Assembly: GCA_017303475.1 (NCBI GenBank)
Contig: JAFLBO010000002.1
Coordinates: forward strand, 1 to 64,000
DNA length: 64,000 nucleotides
Direction of reading: 5' to 3'
Origin: Chitinophagales bacterium
GTDB taxonomy: Bacteria; Bacteroidota; Bacteroidia; Chitinophagales; Saprospiraceae
Shown: piece by piece, positions 51,727 through 59,448 of the stretch
Layout: each line of letters opens with the position of its first letter
Numbering within the stretch: the first letter of the stretch is position 1
The notes under the pieces: model-generated
Database searches by the model: none
What the model was told of the DNA's origin: nothing
What the model saw: the letters and a program-made list of their open reading frames with translations, nothing else
Made by a program: the position numbers and the translations under genes

Positions 51727-53598
51727 TTACACTTTAGCCAGGGTTTCTTTTACAAAACCGGTTAGCGCTTCTCCCCGCAACATTCCTTGTTGCAGGAGAG
51801 CAAGGTTGAAAAGGTATTTAGCCATTCCTTGTTTCTCTGTATCGTTGGAAGACTTAAGCAGTTTATTGACCAGTAGCGGATGATTGGAGTTGATCACAAC
51901 CTGATAGGAGTCCGGCATATCGCCAAGGCCCATACCATGCAAAGCCTGCATTTCTTTCATACGACGCATGAATTCAGGCTTCACGATTTGCACCGGCTGC
52001 TCGTCAGGCGAAAGCGCTGAAAGTTGTACACTGGCGCCGGGCTGACCGTTTATGGCCGTTTCGAAAACACCTTTCAGATCGTTTTGCTCGGTTTCAGACA
52101 ACACAGATTCCCGAGCATCATCCTTCTGTACCAATTGGTCTGTGGTAGCGGAATCTACCCGTACAAAGGTCAATCCCAGCTCGGAACGATATTCCACGTG
52201 CTGCATCCAGTGGTTATCCAGCACCGTGTCCAGTTTAAGCACATCATAGCCGCGGGCCTCAGCGGCTGCAATCTGGGCGTGTTGCCCCTCAGAGTCGTTA
52301 GTATAAATAACCACCGTTTTGCTGTGCTTATCGGTCTGATTTTCCTTGATTTTATCCTTGTAATCGCTCAGGAGGAAAAACTCGGCCTTGGTGTTTTCCA
52401 CCAAAACGAAATTTTTGGCTCTGTCTTCAAATTTTGTATCTGAGATGATCCCATACTTCACGAATACACCCAAATCACGCCATTTTTGTTCAAAAGCACC
52501 CCGGTCGTTTTTGAACAATTCATGGAGCTTATCCGCCACTTTTTTGGTAATGTGCTCGCTGATTTTCTTCACATTGCCATCTGCCTGCAGGTAAGATCTG
52601 GAAACATTTAACGGGATATCCGGAGAATCAATCACCCCATGCAGCAGTTGCAGCCACTCCGGTACAATATCCCGCACATCATCCGTTACAAAAACCTGAT
52701 TGGAATACAGGTGAATTTTATTGCGTTGCAGCTCCATTGCGCTACCTCCAAGCTTGGGAAAATAGAGCACCCCGGTCAGGTTAAACGGAAAATCAATATT
52801 CAAATGGATCCAGAACATTGGCTCGCCGGCCATGGGGAAAAGCTGGCGGTAGAAGGCTTTGTAATCGGCATCATTCAGCTCCGATGGCTGTTTTTTCCAA
52901 ATCGGACGCGTTTCGTTGATGATGTTTGGCACTTCAACTGATTCTTCCTGCTTATCCTCGCCTTCGCCGGTTTCCACATATTCTGTGCGGGTGCCAAACT
53001 GAATTGGGATGGGCAGGAATCGACAATATTTATCCAGGAGGCCTTCCAGCTTGAATTTTTCCAGGAAGTCTTTGTTCTCCTCATTGATGTAGAGAATAAT
53101 GTCTGTGCCGCGATCTGCTTTTTCAGGCGCTGGCTCAATGGTGTAAGAGGGGTCGCCTGCGCAGGTCCAACGCACAGCTGCAGCGCCTTCCTGCCAGGAT
53201 TTGGTTACCACTTCAACTTTATCGGCCACCATGAAGGCGGAATAAAAGCCAAGGCCAAAATGGCCAATGATTCCACTGTCTTTGTATTTCTCCAGAAACT
53301 CAGTGGCGCTGGAAAACGCAATCTGATTGAGGTATTTCAACACTTCTTCTTCAGTCATGCCAATACCACGATCCCGAATAATAAGGCGCTTTTGATCTGC
53401 CTCCTGTATAATTTCAATGGTGGTGTCGCCAATTTCATGCTTCACTTCACCACGCTGGGCAAGTACCTGAAGTTTGGTGGTGGCATCTACGGCGTTGGAC
53501 ACCAGTTCCCGCAGAAAAATTTCATGATCAGAGTAGAGAAACTTTTTGATGATGGGAAAGATATTCTCCGTTTGGACAGAAATAGTTCCGGTTTGCAT
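51727..53598 (-). CDS. htpG: Molecular chaperone HtpG (Hsp90)
   Basis: A 623-residue Hsp90. N-terminal ATPase: LRELVSNAVDATTK, DRGIGMTEEEV, IGHFGLGFYSAFMVAD; middle domain with NVSRSYLQ; C-terminal dimerisation domain ending near KVL...TLAKV. Cytosolic ATP-dependent chaperone. Compared with E. coli HtpG there is an acidic stretch (ETGEGEDKQEESVEVP, about residues 205-220) like the charged linker region of other Bacteroidota. The 570 bp upstream contain no protein gene but a sigma-54-type promoter and RNA candidate on the other strand. Confidence 0.96.
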   Translation of the reverse strand: MQTGTISVQTENIFPIIKKFLYSDHEIFLRELVSNAVDATTKLQVLAQRGEVKHEIGDTTIEIIQEADQKRLIIRDRGIGMTEEEVLKYLNQIAFSSATEFLEKYKDSGIIGHFGLGFYSAFMVADKVEVVTKSWQEGAAAVRWTCAGDPSYTIEPAPEKADRGTDIILYINEENKDFLEKFKLEGLLDKYCRFLPIPIQFGTRTEYVETGEGEDKQEESVEVPNIINETRPIWKKQPSELNDADYKAFYRQLFPMAGEPMFWIHLNIDFPFNLTGVLYFPKLGGSAMELQRNKIHLYSNQVFVTDDVRDIVPEWLQLLHGVIDSPDIPLNVSRSYLQADGNVKKISEHITKKVADKLHELFKNDRGAFEQKWRDLGVFVKYGIISDTKFEDRAKNFVLVENTKAEFFLLSDYKDKIKENQTDKHSKTVVIYTNDSEGQHAQIAAAEARGYDVLKLDTVLDNHWMQHVEYRSELGLTFVRVDSATTDQLVQKDDARESVLSETEQNDLKGVFETAINGQPGASVQLSALSPDEQPVQIVKPEFMRRMKEMQALHGMGLGDMPDSYQVVINSNHPLLVNKLLKSSNDTEKQGMAKYLFNLALLQQGMLRGEALTGFVKETLAKV

Positions 53599-53802
53599 AA
53601 ATAAGTGTTGGATTTATGGTTAAAACTGACCTCACTGCATTTTCAAAGTATGTGCCATTACAAGAATGCTGACAAAATGACCGAACCTGACAAAAACCCA
53701 TATAAACACCTGATAATGAGCAGTTTAAAAGATAAAAGATGTCTGTAATGCATGCAAAAGGTATGCAATGACCTAAAAAAAATGTTGCACAATTGTTAAT
53801 TA

Positions 53803-53817
53803 TGGCACAGAAGTTGC
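53803..53817 (+). promoter_or_regulatory. Sigma-54-type (-24/-12) promoter
   Basis: TGGCAC-AGAAG-TTGC matches the RpoN consensus TGGCAC-N5-TTGC exactly in both blocks and spacing; the base after TTGC is C instead of A/T. The predicted transcript starts near 53829 on the plus strand. An A+T-rich stretch with TGCATGC and TTGTTAA motifs lies just upstream (53750-53800), where an enhancer-binding protein could act. Confidence 0.65.
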
Positions 53818-53828
53818 CTCTGAAAAGA

Positions 53829-54118
53829 CACAAACGCTGCTGCCTGTGATCATCTGGAAGCAGTTCTGAAAAACGAGAACAAACGCTTTAGAGATTAAGG
53901 TCCTCGTGGCCTTAAGCCCGTGGGCGAGGGACCAGTCCATCTGGGGGGTAGGGCTGGTCTCCTCACCACAATTAAGTCGATCCGGCTAAGTAAGGGCTTA
54001 CTACATTTTCCCCCTTATGCTTTTCGGTTCTTTTTTTCAAAACTCGGTTCTATAATCCATTTTCATCATCATCAGTGCAGCAGCAGGTGGCCTCCTTCTT
54101 GGCCTCCTGCTTTTTTTT
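53829..54118 (+). ncRNA. Structured non-coding RNA candidate between htpG and aroC
   Basis: No protein frame. A strong stem, GTGGGCGAGGGACCAGTCC at 53920-53938 with GGGCTGGTCTCCTCACCAC at 53951-53969 (small bulge, one G-U), is enclosed by TAAGCCC (53913-53919) with GGGCTTA (53994-54000). TTAAGG/CCTTAA at 53895-53915 competes with the outer stem, so two folds are possible. A weak hairpin CTGCT/AGCAG sits at 53836-53864. The unit ends in the terminator at 54082. It may be a stand-alone small RNA (6S-Flavo-like RNAs are one idea) or an aroC leader with attenuation. I recognise no known riboswitch, tmRNA, SRP or RNase P motif. Confidence 0.55.
54082..54118 (+). terminator. Rho-independent terminator before aroC
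   Basis: AGCAGGTGGCC at 54082-54092 pairs with GGCCTCCTGCT at 54101-54111 (one T-T mismatch, 8-base loop), then T8. It ends only 50 bases before the aroC start and cannot belong to htpG, which runs the other way, so it must end a transcript beginning in this gap. Confidence 0.88.
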
Positions 54119-54167
54119 GCTCCCTTCCCATTCATCAGCATTGGTACATTCCTCGTTCCTTTGCAGT

Positions 54168-55247
54168 ATGTCAAACTCTTTTGGGCAAATTTTCAAGGTT
54201 ACAACCTTTGGGGAATCTCATGGCCAGGCCATAGGTTGCATTGTAGATGGGTGTCCGGCAGGCTTGTCTTTTAATCTGGATTTTATTCAACAGGAACTGG
54301 ACAGGCGCAGGCCCGGACAAAGCAGCATTGTCACCCAGCGAAAAGAATCAGATACTGTTCAGGTGCTGAGTGGTGTTTTCGAAGACAAAACCACCGGCGC
54401 CCCGATTGCTTTGGTTATTCCCAATGAAGACCAGCGTAGTCGCGATTACGATCACCTGGCTTCAGCCTTCAGGCCCAGTCATGCCGATTATACCTGGCAA
54501 AGCAAGTTTGGACATCGGGATTACCGCGGCGGAGGCAGAACCAGCGCCCGCGAGACTGCTGCAAGAGTTGCCGCGGGAGCCATTGCCAAAATGATGCTCC
54601 AACAAGCAGGGATTTCGATTCAGGCCTACGTTAGTCAGGTGGGGCATCTCGCCCTGAAACCTTCCTACCAAAATCTGGATTTTACACTCACGGAGCTGAA
54701 CGAAGTACGGTGCCCGGACCCTGTAATGGCCGTAAAAATGATCAATTTGATCAAAAAAATCCGCAAGGAAGGCGATACCATAGGAGGAGTGGTTAGTTGT
54801 GTTGTGCAGGGCTGCCCGGTGGGGCTGGGCGCTCCTGTGTTTGATAAATTGCATGCAGATTTGGGTAAAGCCATGCTGAGCATCAATGCAGCCAAAGGCT
54901 TTGAATACGGTTCCGGATTTGCCGGAGTAAGCATGCGCGGAAGTGAGCATAACGATCAGTTTGTTAGCACCGCTACAACCGGGCAATTGGCCACCACCAC
55001 CAACCACTCAGGCGGCATTCAGGGCGGCATTTCCAATGGTATGGACATTTACTTTCGGGTTGGGTTCAAACCCGTTGCCACCATCATGCGCGAGCAGGAA
55101 AGTTTCAATACCGATGGCGAAAAGGTAGCCCTGAAAGGTAAAGGCAGGCACGACCCCTGCGTGGTACCCCGCGCAGTACCTATTGTTGAAGCCATGGCAG
55201 CGCTCGTTCTGGCTGATCATTGGCTGCGCAGTAAAACCGTAAAATAA
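54168..55247 (+). CDS. aroC: Chorismate synthase
   Basis: A 359-residue enzyme from ATG 54168 ([18 protein letters not shown]). Chorismate synthase signatures: GESHGxAxGxxxDGxPAG, RR-P-G-Q (DRRRPGQSS), and [10 protein letters not shown]...[15 protein letters not shown]. It converts EPSP to chorismate with reduced FMN, the last step of the shikimate pathway. A longer reading from 54075 would run through the terminator and is rejected. A threonine aldolase gene follows by 27 bp. Confidence 0.96.
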   Translation: MSNSFGQIFKVTTFGESHGQAIGCIVDGCPAGLSFNLDFIQQELDRRRPGQSSIVTQRKESDTVQVLSGVFEDKTTGAPIALVIPNEDQRSRDYDHLASAFRPSHADYTWQSKFGHRDYRGGGRTSARETAARVAAGAIAKMMLQQAGISIQAYVSQVGHLALKPSYQNLDFTLTELNEVRCPDPVMAVKMINLIKKIRKEGDTIGGVVSCVVQGCPVGLGAPVFDKLHADLGKAMLSINAAKGFEYGSGFAGVSMRGSEHNDQFVSTATTGQLATTTNHSGGIQGGISNGMDIYFRVGFKPVATIMREQESFNTDGEKVALKGKGRHDPCVVPRAVPIVEAMAALVLADHWLRSKTVK

Positions 55248-55274
55248 CCAAGGTTACCTACACTTCCTTTTTTT

Positions 55275-56291
55275 ATGTTTATCAACCTCGTTTCAGATAC
55301 TGTGACCAAGCCCACACCGGGCATGTTACAAGCCATGTGGTCTGCAGAAGTAGGCGATGATGTATTCAGAGAAGACCCCACCGCAACCGCATTGGAAGAA
55401 AAATGCGCCCACTTGTTCGGACACGAAGCAGCCTTGTTTTGTCCGAGCGGAACCATGGCCAACCAGATTGCCCTCAAAGTGCATACCAGACCTTTGGATG
55501 AGGTTATTTGTGATGAAATGAGCCATATTTACCAATACGAAGTAGGCGGGTATGCTTTTCATTCCGGCATTGGTGTTAACCTACTCAAGGGAGAGAATGG
55601 CATTCTGAGTGCCGAAATGGTAGAGGCCGCCATAAAATCTCCCTTCGATTGGCTCCCCAAAAGCACTTTGGTAGTAATTGAGAACACCTGCAATAAAGGT
55701 GGGGGGAGCATGTACAACCTGGAAACCATACGCCAAATCAGCGAGGTTTGTCGCAGGCGGCAACTGGCATTTCACATGGATGGCGCCAGATTATTTAATG
55801 CTTTGGTGGAAACCGGAAACACCCCGGCAGAGATTGGCCGGGAAATGGATAGTATCAGTATTTGCCTGTCAAAAGGATTGGGCGCCCCGGTAGGTTCTGT
55901 ATTGATTGGCCATCAAGCCTTTATCAAAGAAGCACGGCGCGTGCGCAAGGCTATGGGAGGTGGTATGCGGCAAATAGGGTATCTGGCAGCAGCCGGTATT
56001 TATGCACTGGATAACCACGTGGTCAGACTAAAAGAAGATCATGAAAACGCCCGCCGGATAGCTGAAACCTTGAAAAACTGTTCTTGGGCTACCAATATCA
56101 GGCCGGTTCAAACCAATATCCTGATTTTCGACCTTGTAGCGCCATTAACCCCTGCATTATTTTTGGAAAAACTCAAACAGAAAGGTGTTCTGGCATCCGC
56201 ATTCGGCCCGCAAACCATACGGTTTGTCACACATTTGGATGTATCCAAAGAAATGACAGATACTGTTATTGAGCATTTGGGGTCATTTTGA
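55275..56291 (+). CDS. ltaE: Low-specificity L-threonine aldolase
   Basis: A 338-residue fold-type I PLP enzyme. N-terminal NLVSDTVTKPTPGMLQAM...GDDVFREDPTA is diagnostic of threonine aldolases; the PLP lysine is in SICLSKGLGAPVGSVL. It splits L-threonine/allo-threonine to glycine and acetaldehyde. It lies 27 bp after aroC and is probably cotranscribed. The last codons run into the first GGTCATTT unit of the tandem array 56281-56390, so the repeat has replaced or formed the end of the gene. Confidence 0.93.
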   Translation: MFINLVSDTVTKPTPGMLQAMWSAEVGDDVFREDPTATALEEKCAHLFGHEAALFCPSGTMANQIALKVHTRPLDEVICDEMSHIYQYEVGGYAFHSGIGVNLLKGENGILSAEMVEAAIKSPFDWLPKSTLVVIENTCNKGGGSMYNLETIRQISEVCRRRQLAFHMDGARLFNALVETGNTPAEIGREMDSISICLSKGLGAPVGSVLIGHQAFIKEARRVRKAMGGGMRQIGYLAAAGIYALDNHVVRLKEDHENARRIAETLKNCSWATNIRPVQTNILIFDLVAPLTPALFLEKLKQKGVLASAFGPQTIRFVTHLDVSKEMTDTVIEHLGSF

Positions 56292-56390
56292 GGTCATTTA
56301 GGGGACATTTAGGGGTCATTTAGGGGACATTTTGAGGTCATTTAGGGGACATTTTGAGGTCATTTAGGGGTCATTTAGGGGTCATTTTGA
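56281..56390 (+). repeat. Locus D left array: ten 11-bp GTCATTT units
   Basis: Ten consecutive 11-bp units of the form GGWCATTTWGR (GGTCATTTTGA, GGTCATTTAGG, GGACATTTAGG). The first overlaps the last codons of the threonine aldolase gene. The same GTCATTT core makes up locus A. The 145 bp between the two arrays (56391-56535) hold no gene; GAGGGGCCTGATTGGATTTG matches the complement of 56512-56535 imperfectly, extending the palindrome inward. Confidence 0.92.
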
Positions 56391-56535
56391 GGGGCCTGAT
56401 TGGATTTGGGGCGGGATGCCTGACTTTCTCAACTTGAGCCCAGCTAAGAGTCTGGCATTGTAAGTAAATTCAGCTCCTTTGCTGTGCTCTGAATAACAAA
56501 GCCTGGCATTTGACCTCAAATCCAACCATGCCCCT

Positions 56536-56682
56536 CAAAATAACCTAAATGACCATCAAAATGACCTAAATGACCATCGAAATGACCTAAATGACCATCA
56601 AAATGACCTAAATGACCATCGAAATAACCTAAATGACCATCGAAATGACCTAAATGACCATCAAAATAACCTAAATGACCAT
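56536..56682 (-). repeat. Locus D right array: seven 21-bp inverted units
   Basis: Seven 21-bp units of CRAAATRACCTAAATGACCA plus T, i.e. two AAATGACC cores about 10.5 bp apart, in opposite orientation to the left array. The array stops 11 bp before the stop codon of the minus-strand lipoprotein gene. Confidence 0.93.
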
Positions 56683-56693
56683 CAAAACGCCCT

Positions 56694-57173
56694 CTACTTC
56701 CCTCCTCCCATCGCCTTAATCTTCTCCTCCATTTCTTTCAGGTATTTGTTGTAGGCTTCAATATTTGACTTAAAGTCATTTACGGTAGCATCATCTACAA
56801 CCTTTGGCGCTGCAACATCTTCAGAGGCCGAATTTTCCTTGGTTCCAGCTCCAGACTGAAGTTCGCTAATCATGTAGCCACTTTTCTCAATGATACCTTC
56901 GAGATCATTGTACATGGCATCAATTTCTGCCTTATGCTTTGCTTTGACTTTGGCAGGCAGCTCGTCAATTTTTTGACGCATAGACAACATGGCTTCTCTG
57001 CCTGAGTTAACGGTGGTTAGGGTATTCTGTATCGCTTCAGGAGCGGCCGACACTGGTGTAGGAACAGCAGAGTTGGATATAGCGGGCGTTTGTGGTTCAG
57101 ATGCTGTCTTGGGGGTATCCTGGCAGGATACCCAAATTACAGCAAGCACCAAGAGGAAAAAGATTTTTTGCAT
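56694..57173 (-). CDS. Small lipoprotein, coiled-coil
   Basis: A 159-residue protein from ATG 57173. Signal peptide ends VSCQD, a lipobox-like site (C17). The mature part has a low-complexity Thr/Ser/Pro/Ala spacer, then two helical segments (SGREAMLSMRQKIDELPAKVKAKHKAEIDAMYNDLEGIIEKSG and DFKSNIEAYNKYLKEMEEKIKAM). No named domain. Its 3' end abuts the tandem array. Probably an envelope-anchored helical protein of unknown role. Confidence 0.75.
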   Translation of the reverse strand: MQKIFFLLVLAVIWVSCQDTPKTASEPQTPAISNSAVPTPVSAAPEAIQNTLTTVNSGREAMLSMRQKIDELPAKVKAKHKAEIDAMYNDLEGIIEKSGYMISELQSGAGTKENSASEDVAAPKVVDDATVNDFKSNIEAYNKYLKEMEEKIKAMGGGK

Positions 57174-57378
57174 GAACAACGTTATTTAATGTGACGGAGA
57201 TGGCTACCCATCCCGGAAAAAAGTTTTTTAAAGGCGCAAAACTACAGCTTTCAAATAGTGTTCCATATTCGTGCAAATCTCTGCCCGAAATATTTCAGCA
57301 GAAATCAACACCTTTGTTCTGTGCGGATACAACCGGAGTGGAATTTAACCCCTCCTTCAAGCAACAGCTTACCCGACC

Positions 57379-59445
57379 ATGACCAAAACCACAAAAACAA
57401 CGATTTTCATGCGATTCCCCTCTCCCCTGCCGCTAGTCCCAATCCTTGGACTTTTGTTGATGTTTGGCTGCACCTATACCCTGAAAATCAAGGATGGCCG
57501 CACAGCATTCGAGCGCAAACAGTTTTCTACAGCCATTCCTTTGCTGGAAAAAGAGTTTAACAAAGCTAAAACACGCAAAGAAAAAGGCCAGTTGGCCTAT
57601 ATGCTGGGCGATGCACACATCAAAACCGGTAATGATGAAAAGGCATTGCAGTGGTTTGAAAACGCAGGAAACTTCAATTATGGCCCGGAAGCGCTGAAAG
57701 CACAAGCTTTTACCCTCAAAAAACTGGAAAAATACCCGGCAGCCAGAGAAGCATTCAAAAACCTAGGGATTGAAATCGGATCACCTTACGAATACCGAAA
57801 AGAAATTACTGCCTGTACCGTAGCGGAAGGCTGGCTATCTGAACGCCCCAATAATGGCTGGACTACAGATCCGGCCCCCTTCAACAGCCAGCAAAACGAC
57901 TTTGCTCCGGTATGGTATTTTGATAACCGACTGGTTTTTACCAGCGACCGCAATATGGGCACAGGCAAAGAAAACTACCTCTGGACTGGCAACAAGTTCA
58001 TGGATATTTTCATTACAGACATCAACAGTGCCAGCCCACAAATATTTGACAGTCAATGGAATACAACCTCAAATGAAGGCACTCCCTGCTTTAACAAAAC
58101 GTCCACCGAAGCATTTTTCGTACGTTCCGTAGGGGCGTACAAAGGTGATGATGCCTTTTGCAAAATTTACCAAACCGAAAAAGGTCGGACTGATGCACTT
58201 TGGTCGGTGCCCGTACCATTGCCTTTCCAAAAAGAAAAAATCAACTACTTCCACCCGGTGCTGAGTCCGGACGGAAATACCCTGTATTACGCTTGCAATG
58301 ATCCGGAAGGATGGGGTGGATACGACCTCTGGTCGGTGCAGAAAAACCCCAAATCTGAGACTGGCTGGGACGAACCCAAGGCGTTGCCCCGCAGTGTAAA
58401 CACCCCGATGAATGAGTTATTTCCCGTTTTTGATCAGGATACCTTGTATTTTGCCTCTGATGGTCATACGGGGATGGGCGGACTGGATATTTTCCGCACC
58501 TATAAATCGGACAAAAACGCCTGGTCGCCACCAAACAACCTGAAATCGCCCATCAACAGCGGCGCCGATGATTTTGGATTCCTGGTAGATCCCAAATCAG
58601 TGGCTGAGGGCAAAAAAGCCTCCAAACCCGGCGATCTGATCAAATCCGGGTATTTCACCAGCAACAGAAAAACCGAGGGCGCCAAAGGCGGCGACGATAT
58701 TTACCGGTTTGAACAGCGTATTCCGCCACCCAAGCCACCCAAAGTGGATACCGTGCCACCACAACCTCTGGCCTACAAGTTGATTCTGGAAGGATATGTC
58801 CTAGAGAAGATTTTTGCAGAACCCAACAACCCTAACAGTAAAATATTGGGCAGGAAACCACTGTCGGGTGCAGTAGTGAAAACAGAAGGGGGCAAAAAAC
58901 AGAGCTTTACAGTCAAGGAAGACGGCTTTTTCCGCATGGAACTGGCCGAAAACACCGATTATGCCTTTAATGCCAGTCTGCCAGGCTACCTGTCTAACAA
59001 CGCCAGGTTTAGTACCAAAGGCATTGCCAAAGACCCGGCCAACCCGGTGCAAACCTTTGAAATAGAAATTGTGCTCGACCAGATTTTCCGCAACAAGGAA
59101 ATTGTGCTGGAAAACATCTACTACGACTACGACAAATGGGATATCCGCCCGGATGCCGAGCCAACGCTCAACCGATTGGCAGAAGTATTGAAACAAAATG
59201 CAGATATCCGCATTCAACTGGGCAGCCATACCGACTGCCGGGGCAACGATGCCTACAACCAGACCTTATCGCAACGCCGCGCACAAAGTGCTGTGAACTA
59301 TCTGATTTCCAAAGGCATAGATGCCACCAGACTTTCAGCCAAAGGGTATGGCGAGAGTCAACCGGCGGTTACTTGCGCCTGCTCATCCTGCACAGAGGCA
59401 GAGCATCAGACCAACCGGCGGACAACGTTTAAGGTGGTGGAGTAA
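57379..59445 (+). CDS. PorE-like OmpA-family lipoprotein with TPR and beta-propeller domains
   Basis: A 688-residue envelope protein. Signal ending LMFGC (start at 57379 or at ATG 57409) suggests a lipoprotein. Then TPR-like helices (about 40-130), a PD40/WD40-like propeller (about 185-440; repeated HPVLSPDGNTLYYACNDPEGWGGYDLW-type blades), a carboxypeptidase-regulatory-like domain (about 465-570) and an OmpA C-terminal peptidoglycan-binding domain (LGSHTDCRGNDAYNQTLSQRRAQSAVNYL). This order is that of PorE/PG0162-type proteins, which link the T9SS to peptidoglycan. Four cysteines (CACSSC) precede the end. Confidence 0.9.
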   Translation: MTKTTKTTIFMRFPSPLPLVPILGLLLMFGCTYTLKIKDGRTAFERKQFSTAIPLLEKEFNKAKTRKEKGQLAYMLGDAHIKTGNDEKALQWFENAGNFNYGPEALKAQAFTLKKLEKYPAAREAFKNLGIEIGSPYEYRKEITACTVAEGWLSERPNNGWTTDPAPFNSQQNDFAPVWYFDNRLVFTSDRNMGTGKENYLWTGNKFMDIFITDINSASPQIFDSQWNTTSNEGTPCFNKTSTEAFFVRSVGAYKGDDAFCKIYQTEKGRTDALWSVPVPLPFQKEKINYFHPVLSPDGNTLYYACNDPEGWGGYDLWSVQKNPKSETGWDEPKALPRSVNTPMNELFPVFDQDTLYFASDGHTGMGGLDIFRTYKSDKNAWSPPNNLKSPINSGADDFGFLVDPKSVAEGKKASKPGDLIKSGYFTSNRKTEGAKGGDDIYRFEQRIPPPKPPKVDTVPPQPLAYKLILEGYVLEKIFAEPNNPNSKILGRKPLSGAVVKTEGGKKQSFTVKEDGFFRMELAENTDYAFNASLPGYLSNNARFSTKGIAKDPANPVQTFEIEIVLDQIFRNKEIVLENIYYDYDKWDIRPDAEPTLNRLAEVLKQNADIRIQLGSHTDCRGNDAYNQTLSQRRAQSAVNYLISKGIDATRLSAKGYGESQPAVTCACSSCTEAEHQTNRRTTFKVVE

Positions 59446-59448
59446 CTG

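Noticed and set aside
53890-54010. tmRNA, SRP RNA or RNase P RNA
   Set aside because: None of the conserved core motifs of these RNAs is present.
54075-54167. N-terminal extension of chorismate synthase
   Set aside because: It would start inside the terminator stem; the conserved protein begins at ATG 54168.
56536-56682. Open frame through the 21-bp repeats (repeating NDLNDH residues)
   Set aside because: 21 bp is a multiple of three, so the frame stays open by periodicity alone; no start codon or flanking coding sequence.
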